DNA from: JANWXR01 sp964608265
Lineage (GTDB): Bacteria; Chloroflexota; Anaerolineae; Anaerolineales; UBA6663
Length of the DNA stretch: 64,000 nt
Direction of reading: 5' to 3'
Assembly: GCA_964608265.1 (NCBI GenBank)
Contig: CAZSNP010000008.1
Coordinates: 28,016-92,015 of the forward strand
Shown: positions 1 to 7,731 of the stretch, one piece after another
Position numbering within the stretch: the stretch's first letter is position 1
How the letters are laid out: the number at the start of each line of letters is the position of its first letter
The notes under the pieces: model-generated
Seen by the model: the letters and a program-made list of their open reading frames with translations, nothing else
What the model was told of the DNA's origin: nothing
Databases searched by the model: none
Translations under genes and position numbers: made by a program

Positions 1-390
1 ATCGTGTTGCCCGCGCCGGGGTTGGCGTTCGTGTATGGCGCGGGCGCGCTGCTCAACCCGCTCGGCGTGGGCGTGGCGGCCGGGCTGGGCGCGACGCTGG
101 GCGAACTCTCGGGCTACATGGCCGGGTTCAGCGGCCAGGCCATCATCGAGAATCGCGCGCTGTACGAGAAACTGGTGGGGTGGATGCAGCGCTACGGGGC
201 GGTGACGATTGCGGTGCTGGGTTTCCTGCCGCTGCCGTTCTTCGACCTGGCCGGGGTGGCCGCCGGCGCGCTCAAGATGCCGGTGGCGCGCTTCTTGCTG
301 TTCTGTTCGGTCGGGAAGATCCCGAAGATGTTGCTGGTGGCGCTGGCGGGCTCCTATTCGCTCGAATGGATCGCCCGGCTCTTTCAGTAA
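1..390 (+). CDS. VTT-family (DedA/YqaA-like) membrane protein, 5' end outside window
   Basis: The reading frame is open from the first base, so the N-terminus lies upstream and the GTG at position 4 is not necessarily the start. The visible 129 residues alternate glycine/alanine-rich hydrophobic stretches with a short amphipathic section and end in a hydrophobic helix. The pattern of a G-rich helix, then GLGATLGELSGYMAG, then LPLPFFDLAGVAAGALKMP, then SVGKIPK is typical of the VTT (SNARE-associated/DedA-like) family of inner-membrane proteins, which are linked to lipid scrambling or membrane homeostasis. The stop lies 3 nt before the next gene, so the two are probably co-transcribed. The substrate cannot be read from the sequence. 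Confidence 0.75.
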   Translation: MVLPAPGLAFVYGAGALLNPLGVGVAAGLGATLGELSGYMAGFSGQAIIENRALYEKLVGWMQRYGAVTIAVLGFLPLPFFDLAGVAAGALKMPVARFLLFCSVGKIPKMLLVALAGSYSLEWIARLFQ

Positions 391-393
391 GGC

Positions 394-1338
394 ATGACGA
401 CGCGCAACACGCTCCTGGTGATCGAGGACGACGACCTGACCGGTCGCTTGATTCGCGTGAACATGGAACGGGCGGGCTTCCGGGTGCTGGCGGCCCGCAC
501 CGGGGCGGAGGGGGTACAACTCGCGCGCCAGCACAACCCCGACCTCGTCATCACCGACGCCTATCTGCCGGATATGGACGGGCTGCACATCTGCCGCGCC
601 CTGGTCGAGGAAAGCCGCACGCGCCACATCCCGATCCTCTTCATCTCCGGCCACACTCGCGCCGAGCAGGTGCTCGAGGCGCTCGAGCACGGCGCAGACG
701 ATTACCTCGTCAAGCCGTTCGATTACCGCGAGATGGCGGCCCGCGTCCGCGCACACATCCGCCGCGCGCAGCTCAAGCCGGCGCTCAACCCGCTCAGCGG
801 CCTGCCCGGCAACCTCATCATCGAACAGGAAATCCGCCGCCTGACCGAGGCCGGGGCGAGCAGCCCGCCGTTCGCAGTGTTGTATATCGACCTCAACAAT
901 TTCAAATCGTACAACGATGTCTATGGCTTCCCGGCCGGCGACGAGATGTTGCGGCTGCTGGCCAACACCATCAGCGCCGCGGTGACGGAGTTGGGCAACG
1001 AAGCCGATCTGGTCGGGCACATCGGCGGCGACGACTTCATCGCCATCAGCACCCCCGACCGGTCGGATGCCATCGGGCAGCGCATCATGGCCGACTTCGA
1101 CCGGCAGGTGCCTGAGTTGTATACGCCGGTGGATCGGCGGCGCGGCTACATCACCGCCAAAGACCGGCAGGGGATGATCCGCAAATTCCCGATGGTCGGC
1201 GTCGTCATCGCCATCGTGCACAACGAGCACCGGCCCATCCACAGCCATTGGGAGGTAGGCGAGATCGGCGCGGAACTCAAAGCCTTTGCCAAGTCGCGCG
1301 GCGGCAGCGTGTACGTGAAGGATAAACGGCGCGGGTGA
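394..1338 (+). CDS. Response regulator with receiver and divergent GGDEF domain
   Basis: This 314-residue protein begins with a receiver domain (about residues 5-122): acidic pocket E11/D12/D13, phospho-acceptor D55 in TDAYLPDMDG and the conserved K in DYLVKPFD. A GGDEF-like domain follows (about 135-310) with PLSGLPGN and DLNNFKSYND elements. The signature at residues 211-215 reads GGDDF rather than GGDEF, the residue before it is I and not the usual Y, and the upstream RxxD inhibitory site is absent (NEAD). Cyclic-di-GMP synthesis is therefore uncertain; it could be a degenerate GTP- or c-di-GMP-binding output. It starts 3 nt after the VTT gene and is followed 6 nt later by the HEAT-repeat gene, so the three probably form one transcript. 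Confidence 0.85.
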   Translation: MTTRNTLLVIEDDDLTGRLIRVNMERAGFRVLAARTGAEGVQLARQHNPDLVITDAYLPDMDGLHICRALVEESRTRHIPILFISGHTRAEQVLEALEHGADDYLVKPFDYREMAARVRAHIRRAQLKPALNPLSGLPGNLIIEQEIRRLTEAGASSPPFAVLYIDLNNFKSYNDVYGFPAGDEMLRLLANTISAAVTELGNEADLVGHIGGDDFIAISTPDRSDAIGQRIMADFDRQVPELYTPVDRRRGYITAKDRQGMIRKFPMVGVVIAIVHNEHRPIHSHWEVGEIGAELKAFAKSRGGSVYVKDKRRG

Positions 1339-1344
1339 GGCGCA

Positions 1345-3747
1345 ATGACCGACCTCAATCAACTCACCCGCCAACTGACAAGCGACGACCCGCAGCAGCG
1401 GCGCAACGCCGCGCAGCAATTGGGCCAAATCGTCTCGCCGGCCGCGTGCGAGGCCCTCATCGGCGCACTCGGCGACCCGCATCTCAGCGTGCAAGAGACC
1501 GTTATCCTCGCGCTGGCCAAACATCCCTACCCCGGCAAGATCAGCCAGTTGGTGCAGGTGTTGCAGGAGAACAATCCGGTGCGCCGCAACGCCGCGCTCA
1601 ACGCGCTGCTGGAAATCAGCGCCGAGACGCCGCAGGTCACCCTTGACGCGCTGCATCACCCCTCCGCCGACGTGCGCCAGTGGGCGGCGGAGATGCTGGG
1701 CGAGATCAATGAAGCCAGCTCGGTGACAGCGCTGCTCGAACGGCTGGAGGATACGGGCGAGTTTCCCAACGTGCGGCGCGCGGCGGCGCAATCGCTCGGG
1801 CGGCTGGGCAACGTCTCCGCCGCGCCGGCGCTGATGGCGGCGGCGACGCACGGCGATTTCTGGATGCGCCAGGCGGCGATCGAAGCGCTTAGCCGGTTGG
1901 GGGATGAGAAAGTCGTCGAGCCGCTGCTGACGTTGATGAAGCAGGATGCGTGGACGCGGCCCGCCGTGATCAAAGCGCTCGGCAACATCGGCAGCACGCA
2001 GGCCATGCCCGACCTCGTCACCGCCCTCGACGACCAAAGCGCGACGGTGCGCACCGCCAGCCTCGAAGCGATGTTTAGGATCGTGATGGAGCCGACCGGG
2101 CGGCGCACCGGCACGCCGCGCACCGCCATGCTGCGACCCGTCATCCCGGTGGAGCCGTTGCGGCGCGAATTGAACGCGCGCACCGTCCCCAACAGCGCCT
2201 ACGCCGCGCACCTGCTCGGCTGGCTCGGCGACCACACCGCCCTGCCCGATCTGCTCGAAACCGTCAACGCCGCCGAGGAGCCGCTGCGCGATGCGGCCAC
2301 CGAGGCGTTGTTGCGGTTTGGCTCGGCGGCCGTGCCGGTGCTGCTCACGGCGATCACGCGCCCCGAGCTGGCGTTGCGCGAACGGGCGATTGAACTGCTC
2401 GGCCTGCTGGGCGATCAAAGCGTGGTGCCGGCGTTGCTCGAACACCTCACCGACCGGCAGATCGCGGTGCGGCATGCGGTGCTGCGCGCGCTCGGCGCAC
2501 TCGGCGGTGAGGCCGCATACACCGGGCTGCTGCAATCGCTCAACGACCCGGCCACCCGCGATGTCGCCCTCGGTATCCTCAGCCAATTCAACGACCCGGC
2601 CCTGGTCGGCGAACTCAAGACTCATCTGCAACGCTATTTGTACGAGAGCAAAAGCGCCAGCGGCCTGCGGTGGGCGGCGGCGCAGGCCCTCAGCCTGCTC
2701 GGCGATGAGGCCGCCGTCAGCATCCTGCTCAACGCCACCCGCCTGCCCGATGACTTGATCCGCAAGCCCGCCGCCGAGGCGCTGGCGCGGGTGCGTGGCC
2801 GGCGCGCGGTCAACGTCCTCATCGAGGCGCTCGGCGACCGCGACTGGCTGGTGCGGCAAAAGGCGATCGAGGCGCTGAGCAGCATCCAGGATAGCCGGGT
2901 GGTCGCCGCCCTCATCCCGCTGGCGCGCGACCCGGAGTGGCGCGTGCGCTGGTCGCTCGTCTCCGCCTTTGGCCGCTTGCGCGACAGCCGCGTGTACGGC
3001 TCGCTGGCGGAGTTGGCGCGCGACGCCGACCGGTGGGTGCGCCATCGTGTGATGGAGGTTTGCGGGCGGATGGACGACAGCCGCGCGGTGGAGATCGCCC
3101 TGCGCGGGTTGAAGGATGCCGAGCCGCCGGTGCGCATGGCCGCCCTCGACGCGTTGCAGCCGCAGCGCGAGCCGGCCCTCATCGCCGCCATCGCCGAACT
3201 CACGCAAGACCCCCATGCCGAGGTGCGGGCGACGGCGGCGCGCACGCTGGCCTTCGTCGCCGGCGCGAACGCGATTGATTCGCTCACGCTGCTCGCCCAC
3301 GACCCGATGGAAAACGTGCGCGCGACCATCGGTTACGTGCTGGGGGAACTGGGGTCGGAGGAGGGCCTCCCCGCGCTGGAGACCTTGCTGCGCGACCCGG
3401 CCCCGGCGGTGCGGGCGCAGGCCGGCGATGCGCTGGCCCACATCGGCACGACGCTGGCCCTGCAGTCGCTGGTCGAAGCGCTGACGCACCCGACCGTGAA
3501 GCCCGAGGCGCAAGCGCGTTTGCTCGCGCTGGGCGAGCCGGCGCAGCGCGCCCTCCTCAGCGCCACCCGCTCGCCGCAGACCGAGCTCCGCATCGCCGCC
3601 GCCGAGGCGCTGGGCCGCACCGGCAACGCGCAAGTCGCCACCGCGCTGCAGGCCATGCTCCGCGACGCCGATCAGCGCGTGAAGGCCGCGGCGGAAGAGG
3701 CCATACAAGCGCTGAACCGGCGCCCCGATGGCGAATCGGTAGTATGA
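1345..3747 (+). CDS. HEAT-repeat (PBS-lyase-type) scaffold protein
   Basis: The 800 residues are built almost wholly from 30-31-residue helical repeats of the type VRRAAAQSLGRLG and VRWSLVSAFGRL, roughly two dozen units from about residue 10 to 790. These are HEAT/PBS-lyase repeats, which form an alpha-solenoid for protein-protein contacts. The domain name comes from phycobilin lyases, but no pigment role is implied here. There is no signal peptide or membrane segment, so it should be cytoplasmic. A less regular, proline- and arginine-rich section (about residues 245-280) interrupts the array. ATG follows a GTGAGG-like ribosome site. Partners are unknown; co-transcription with a receiver-GGDEF protein suggests a signalling scaffold, which is inference. 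Confidence 0.85.
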   Translation: MTDLNQLTRQLTSDDPQQRRNAAQQLGQIVSPAACEALIGALGDPHLSVQETVILALAKHPYPGKISQLVQVLQENNPVRRNAALNALLEISAETPQVTLDALHHPSADVRQWAAEMLGEINEASSVTALLERLEDTGEFPNVRRAAAQSLGRLGNVSAAPALMAAATHGDFWMRQAAIEALSRLGDEKVVEPLLTLMKQDAWTRPAVIKALGNIGSTQAMPDLVTALDDQSATVRTASLEAMFRIVMEPTGRRTGTPRTAMLRPVIPVEPLRRELNARTVPNSAYAAHLLGWLGDHTALPDLLETVNAAEEPLRDAATEALLRFGSAAVPVLLTAITRPELALRERAIELLGLLGDQSVVPALLEHLTDRQIAVRHAVLRALGALGGEAAYTGLLQSLNDPATRDVALGILSQFNDPALVGELKTHLQRYLYESKSASGLRWAAAQALSLLGDEAAVSILLNATRLPDDLIRKPAAEALARVRGRRAVNVLIEALGDRDWLVRQKAIEALSSIQDSRVVAALIPLARDPEWRVRWSLVSAFGRLRDSRVYGSLAELARDADRWVRHRVMEVCGRMDDSRAVEIALRGLKDAEPPVRMAALDALQPQREPALIAAIAELTQDPHAEVRATAARTLAFVAGANAIDSLTLLAHDPMENVRATIGYVLGELGSEEGLPALETLLRDPAPAVRAQAGDALAHIGTTLALQSLVEALTHPTVKPEAQARLLALGEPAQRALLSATRSPQTELRIAAAEALGRTGNAQVATALQAMLRDADQRVKAAAEEAIQALNRRPDGESVV

Positions 3748-3924
3748 GGATACGTCTGGACTGTTGAAGTTGCTCTTGAAAGTGCAAAGGACGTTTCAAT
3801 CGAGCCTAATGCCGAACTCGAGGTTTCGCTTGCTTGTGCCCGCTGTAGACGTGGCGGGAGAACAACCGCCGTGAAGATGAAGCTCAGCGACATCAGCGCG
3901 TGGCGACCCGGATTGTTGCGCTGG
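3748..3924 (+). other. Unassigned stretch after the HEAT gene
   Basis: This stretch has visibly lower GC and different codon flavour (ctt, agt, gtt, aga) than its neighbours. One plus-strand frame stays open through it and could encode a peptide with a C-A-R-C pair, but it has no good start or ribosome site and runs into the repeat that follows. It may be the worn end of a lost gene. No family is recognised. Confidence 0.25.
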
Positions 3925-4396
3925 GAGCGTGCTGCCAAGATTCTCCCCTCACCCCTGCCCTCTCCCCGCTGGGGAGAGGGGGTTGGCCCTGGTCATTTGA
4001 AGTAGTCCTCATATTGCCAGCGCCGACTCCCCTCTCCCGCCGGGAGAGGGGCTGGGGGTGAGGGGGAAATTCAGTTCCGTTGAACCTCTTCCCTCTGCGT
4101 CACCTTCCGCAGCGCGGCTCCGCTGACCTTCACGCCCAACCCCGGGCCCTGCGGCACTGAGAGCGTGCTGTCAAGATTCTCCCCTCACCCCTGCCCTCTC
4201 CCCGCTGGGGAGAGGGAGTGGGCCTTGGTCATTTGAAGTAGTCCTCATATTGCCGGCGCCGACTCCCCTCTCCCGCCGGGAGAGGGGTTGGGGGTGAGGG
4301 GGAAACTTAGCTCCGTTGAACCTCTTCCCTCTGCGTCACCCTCCGCAGCGCGGCTTCGCTGACCTTCACACCCAACCCCGGGCCCTGCGGCACCGA
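3925..4396. repeat. 236-bp direct tandem duplication carrying CCCTCACCCC palindromes
   Basis: Positions 3925-4160 and 4161-4396 are consecutive copies of one 236-bp unit, both starting GAGCGTGCTG and differing at about 13 positions by eye. Each unit holds nested inverted repeats (CCCTCTCCCC/GGGGAGAGGG, CCCTCTCCCG/CGGGAGAGGG and outer CCCCTCACCCC/GGGGGTGAGGG) followed by about 90 bp that match the end of the racemase gene. The second copy supplies the real gene end; the first copy is a spare. A third GAGCGTGCTG at 4397 inside the gene shows how misalignment could have produced the duplication. Confidence 0.9.
4071..4160 (-). pseudogene. Duplicated 3' fragment of the racemase gene
   Basis: This is the coding part of the first duplicated unit. 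It repeats the last ~30 codons of the gene ending at 4307 with scattered substitutions and ends in TGA where the functional copy has TAA. It has no start and cannot be expressed alone; it is a by-product of the tandem duplication. Confidence 0.8.
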
Positions 4397-5416
4397 GAGC
4401 GTGCTGTCGGGGTTCAGCTCGAACGGCTGCTCGACGATGTCTTCAAAGTAGTAGCGCCGCGAAGCCGAGATGTCGCCGGGCAGCGTGAAGCCCGGCAGCG
4501 ACGCCACCGCCACGTTCGCCGCGCGGCCAATGCCCGTCTCCAGCATCCCACCCATCCACACCGGCACGCCCCGCGCACGGCAATAATCATGGATGCGTTT
4601 GGCCTCGTGCATGCCGCCCACCCGCCCCGGCTTGATGTTGATGATGCGACACGCGCCCAGCTCCAGCGCCCAGCGCGCGTGCTCGACCGAGTGGATACTT
4701 TCGTCGAGGCACACCGGCGTCTTCAGTTGCGGCTGGAGTTTAGCGTGGTCAATGATGTCGTCCATCCCCAGCGGCTGTTCGAGCAGCAACAGGTTGTAGT
4801 CATCCAGGGCCCTGAGGTGGTCGGCGTCGCCCAGCCGGTACACTGAATTGCCGTCGGCCTGCAGCAGCAAATCGGGATGATGCTGGCGGATGATGGCGAC
4901 GTCGCCCACATCGCGCCCCGGCTTGATCTTGAGCTTGATCCGGCGGTAGCCGTCGGCGAGGTAGCCGTTCACCACCTCGAGCAATTTCTCCGGGGTGGAT
5001 TGAATCCCGACCGACACACCCACATGGACGCGGTCACCGCGACCGCCGAGCAGCGCTTGCAGCGAAACCCCGGCGCGCTGCGCGAACAAATCCCACAGCG
5101 CCATCTCCAGGCCGGCCCTGGCCATGTTGTGCCCGCTGATGAAGGCGACCGATTCACGGAATGACTCAATATCGTTCAGGTCGGTCGCTAGCGCGGCGGG
5201 CACGAGGAAATCCTCGAGCACGTGCCAGTTCGTTTTCGTCGACTCGTACGAATAGCTCGGGATCGCCGTCGCCGTGCATTCGCCCCAGCCCGTCAGCCCG
5301 TCGGCGCGCGCCTCGACGATGACGCAGTCGTGATCATGCTCCGTCCAGCGCGAGGTCTGAAACGGAGAGCGGTACGGCATGCGGATCTGACGCAGGGTGA
5401 TCTGCTCTATCTTCAA
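4307..5416 (-). CDS. Enolase-superfamily N-succinylamino-acid racemase / o-succinylbenzoate synthase-like
   Basis: A 369-residue muconate-lactonizing subgroup enzyme. It would racemize N-succinyl amino acids or dehydrate SHCHC to o-succinylbenzoate, with one Mg2+. Starting at TTG 5416, which has AGAGGAG 7 nt upstream, the catalytic K-L-K is 161-163, the metal ligands are D188, E213 and D238 (LQADGN, LLEQPL, CLDES), and the second lysine is K262 in NIKPGRVGG. These fall within a residue or so of the numbering known for characterised NSAR/OSBS enzymes (K163, D189, E214, D239, K263), which supports the TTG start over an upstream one. GGMLETGIGRA near the C-terminus is also typical. No menaquinone genes are nearby, while a GNAT acyltransferase gene lies just upstream, so the racemase role is favoured. 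Its last ~30 codons are duplicated downstream. Confidence 0.85.
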   Translation of the reverse strand: MKIEQITLRQIRMPYRSPFQTSRWTEHDHDCVIVEARADGLTGWGECTATAIPSYSYESTKTNWHVLEDFLVPAALATDLNDIESFRESVAFISGHNMARAGLEMALWDLFAQRAGVSLQALLGGRGDRVHVGVSVGIQSTPEKLLEVVNGYLADGYRRIKLKIKPGRDVGDVAIIRQHHPDLLLQADGNSVYRLGDADHLRALDDYNLLLLEQPLGMDDIIDHAKLQPQLKTPVCLDESIHSVEHARWALELGACRIINIKPGRVGGMHEAKRIHDYCRARGVPVWMGGMLETGIGRAANVAVASLPGFTLPGDISASRRYYFEDIVEQPFELNPDSTLSVPQGPGLGVKVSEAALRRVTQREEVQRS

Positions 5417-5512
5417 GGCGTGGCTCCTCTCGTGGAGAGAAATCGCGCGCCAGGCCGCCAAGCCGCCCCGTCTCTCTTTTGCGCCCTGGCGGCTTTGCGC
5501 GAGACCCAGGGG
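5417..5512. repeat. Imperfect palindrome between GNAT and racemase genes
   Basis: The spacer holds an inverted repeat with arms GCCGCCA (5454-5460) and TGGCGGC (5487-5493), extended by further imperfect GC-rich complementarity. It also contains the AGAGGAG ribosome site of the racemase. It resembles the other short palindromes scattered through this window. Confidence 0.5.
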
Positions 5513-6385
5513 TTAAAGCTCGACTGGGCCTTCGCTGTAGGTCAGCGCGTAAAACGAACGCAAGCGGCCCGCGCGTGATTCGGTGAAGAAGTCGGTGATG
5601 ATGTAGTGTCCGGCGAACAGCCGCTCGAATACCTCGCGGATGTGGAAACGCCAGGCTTGCGCGAGGCTGAGGTCGTAAACCTTGATAGCCTGAAAGTTGT
5701 ACGGGATTTCGACAAGCGCAAAGATGCCGCCCGGTTCGCTGAAGCGCGCCGGGGGATGGAGCAAATTGTCCCTGGCTTCAGCGGGGTTGAGGATCTCGGC
5801 CCCGGCGGAGGTGAACGACTCGAGCGTGAGTGCCGCGCGCGTCCCGCCCAGTCGCTCCTTCACCCGGTTGCTCGTCACCCACCAATCCACCTGAAAGCGG
5901 TCGGACGGCAGCCCGGCGTTGAGGCTGTCGCCCATCGAGCCGTACACATCGCGCATGTAGGTTCGGCACACCGCGCCGAGCCGGGCGATGTTGAGATGGG
6001 CGTTGCGCGATTCGAGCGGGTCGTACGTCCACGTGATCAGACGCACGCCCTGTTGCACGACGAAATCGCGCTGGGCCAGTTTGAGCCGGTAGCCGACATG
6101 CTGATCGCGGTACTCGGGCAGGACCCCGAGCATGTGCGAGCAATGCTTGAGGCGTGTCAGGGCGGGCCGCCGGGTGTCGCCGTCATCGGTGCCGAGGAAG
6201 CCAAAGACGAAACCGATCAGGTGGTCATCAACAAAGGCGCCGATGAGCAGGCCGCCGTTGTGCGCCGCCGTGGTCAGGACGTGGCGCGGCACAATCTCCA
6301 AATCAGTGCCGGGCCACACCTGGCGCTGGATATCTTCCACCTGCGCGAGTTCGGCGTGGGTCTCAATGGGGCGGATCGTGATCAT
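5513..6385 (-). CDS. Predicted GNAT-superfamily N-acyltransferase (COG3375-like)
   Basis: A 290-residue protein with an N-terminal GNAT fold (about residues 1-150): ITIRPIETHAELAQV opening, QVWPGTDLEIVP, GFVFGFLG strand, and acyl-CoA-binding region LGVLPEYRDQHVGYRLKLAQ. The following LITWTYDPLESRNAHLN is characteristic of the COG3375 subgroup. About 140 further residues form a second, less-defined domain. In Geobacillus, a GNAT enzyme encoded beside N-succinylamino-acid racemase succinylates D-amino acids, and a hydrolase then releases the L-form. The same pairing here suggests that role, although no obvious desuccinylase gene lies in the window. It is the first gene of a two-gene minus-strand unit, and the ATG is taken as the start. 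Confidence 0.8.
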   Translation of the reverse strand: MITIRPIETHAELAQVEDIQRQVWPGTDLEIVPRHVLTTAAHNGGLLIGAFVDDHLIGFVFGFLGTDDGDTRRPALTRLKHCSHMLGVLPEYRDQHVGYRLKLAQRDFVVQQGVRLITWTYDPLESRNAHLNIARLGAVCRTYMRDVYGSMGDSLNAGLPSDRFQVDWWVTSNRVKERLGGTRAALTLESFTSAGAEILNPAEARDNLLHPPARFSEPGGIFALVEIPYNFQAIKVYDLSLAQAWRFHIREVFERLFAGHYIITDFFTESRAGRLRSFYALTYSEGPVEL

Positions 6386-6452
6386 TCGCAGTGAACACTC
6401 AACAGTGATCGGTCATCCGTCTGCCGGCGATTCTCCCATAGTTTCTAACATC

Positions 6453-6601
6453 AGTTCGGGATAAGGCCGCCCTTCGACTACGCGGCTTGCGGAGAAGCTA
6501 CGGCGCATCCTGAGCGGAGGCCCGCCTGCTCTTGGCGGGCCGCAGTCGAAGGAGCGCCGCTCCGCTCAGGGTGCTTGTTTTATTCTGTGTCATCCCGAAC
6601 T
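6453..6601. repeat. Composite ~150-bp palindromic intergenic element
   Basis: Outer arms AGTTCGGGAT (6453-6462) and ATCCCGAACT (6592-6601) enclose CCTTCGACT/AGTCGAAGG (6471-6479, 6544-6552), CCTGAGCGGA/TCCGCTCAGG (6509-6518, 6561-6570) and a GCCCGCC/GGCGGGC hairpin (6520-6540). The arms are partly interleaved rather than simply nested, as if two elements merged. No protein coding is seen. It lies between the 3' end of the epimerase gene and the 5' end of the GNAT gene. Confidence 0.75.
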
Positions 6602-6644
6602 CACGTTTTCTACGGTCCACTGTTCACCGTTCGCTGATCGCCGT

Positions 6645-7577
6645 TCACCAGCCTCGCACCAGCCGTTGAACCTCACCCCACCAGCGCCGCTCGCGCAGAT
6701 ATTCCAACGTCGCTTCGATGCGCGCCGGCTTGAGGTTGAAGTAGCGCGTGACGCTGGTCAGCTCCGTCACGCGGTTGACGGCGAAGTGATCGAGCCAGTG
6801 CTCGGTGAGCGGCGAACGCGGCAGCACCTGCTCGGCGAACCACGCCCCCCAGCGCAACAGCACCGGGTTCGCGCCCATCACGCGCCGCTGCACGCCGGTC
6901 TTCTCCATCACCAGTTGTGCCAGCGCCTCGACCGTGACAAATTCCGGCCCGCCTACGCTCAACGTCTGGTCGAGGAGGGCATCGTCGGCGAGGCTCCACT
7001 CGAGGCAGGTGGCGAGGTCCTCCACCCACAGCGGCTGCAGCACGGTCGCGCCGTCGCTCGGCAGCCAGAGCACGCCGGGGCTGAGGCGAATGAGGGCCGC
7101 CAGCGTGTTCACTAACACATCCTCGCGCCCGTAAAGCAGGGCGGAGCGCAGGATGAGATACGGGAGGCCGCTCCGCCGGATGAACTCCTCGGCGATGCCT
7201 TTGGCTTTGAGCACCGGGTACGCCGAAGCCCGGTCAGCGCCGAGGTGCGAGACGAAGATGAAGCGGCGCACATTTGCCTCGCGCGCCGCTTCGACCAGCG
7301 CGCGCGTGCCGTTGACATCCACTCCCAACAAATCGCCGTGGCGGCCGCGCCATTCCTGCCCGGCCAGGTGAATCACACTATCGACTCCGACCAGGGCCGA
7401 GCGCAGTGCGCGCGTATCCTCGAGCGAGCCGATGGCAAGTTGCACCGGGATGCGGCTGGGCAGGCGCGGCGAGCGTTTCGAGGGCCGGACGAGGCAGCGC
7501 AACGGTGCGCCAGCCTCGGCCAAACGTGGCAGCAAGGTTCGCCCAACAAAGCCGGTGGCGCCGGTTACGAAAATCAC
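6645..7577 (-). CDS. NAD(P)-binding epimerase/dehydratase-like protein (NDUFA9/NmrA type)
   Basis: A 310-residue atypical short-chain dehydrogenase. The Rossmann motif lies at the very N-terminus (VTGATGFVGR) and is followed by VIHLAGQEW and IFVSHLGAD, with C-terminal sections typical of the complex-I NDUFA9-like group. The catalytic Tyr-x-x-x-Lys is not obvious, so it may bind a nucleotide without being a true sugar epimerase. The chosen start is GTG 7577, because the fold begins there and residues further upstream look non-native. There is no ribosome site, but TAAACT (7586-7591) lies 8 nt before the GTG, which fits a leaderless mRNA. It is divergent from fabF. Substrate unknown. Confidence 0.75.
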   Translation of the reverse strand: MIFVTGATGFVGRTLLPRLAEAGAPLRCLVRPSKRSPRLPSRIPVQLAIGSLEDTRALRSALVGVDSVIHLAGQEWRGRHGDLLGVDVNGTRALVEAAREANVRRFIFVSHLGADRASAYPVLKAKGIAEEFIRRSGLPYLILRSALLYGREDVLVNTLAALIRLSPGVLWLPSDGATVLQPLWVEDLATCLEWSLADDALLDQTLSVGGPEFVTVEALAQLVMEKTGVQRRVMGANPVLLRWGAWFAEQVLPRSPLTEHWLDHFAVNRVTELTSVTRYFNLKPARIEATLEYLRERRWWGEVQRLVRGW

Positions 7578-7686
7578 AGCGCCGAAGTTTAGCGGAGCCA
7601 GGGCCGAGGCACAAGCTGATGATGAAAACAGCCCAGGCGAAGCCACAGCGCAATTATGTCCCGCATCTTCGCGCCAGCCCGCGTGT

Positions 7687-7726
7687 TATACTCCCCAGGT
7701 ACTTCGCTTTGAATCTCCATAAGGAC
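7687..7726 (+). promoter_or_regulatory. fabF promoter -10 and ribosome site
   Basis: TATACT at 7687-7692 is a good -10 box, and AAGGA at 7721-7725 lies 6 nt before the fabF ATG. No convincing -35 was found. Confidence 0.45.
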
Positions 7727-7731
7727 TTACA

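Noticed and set aside
1345..3747. Phycobilisome lyase, from the PBS-lyase repeat
   Set aside because: The repeat is a general HEAT type and nothing photosynthetic is seen in the window.
4307..5416. Naming the enolase-superfamily gene menC
   Set aside because: No menaquinone genes are nearby and the neighbour is a GNAT acyltransferase, so the racemase function fits better; the sequence alone does not separate the two.
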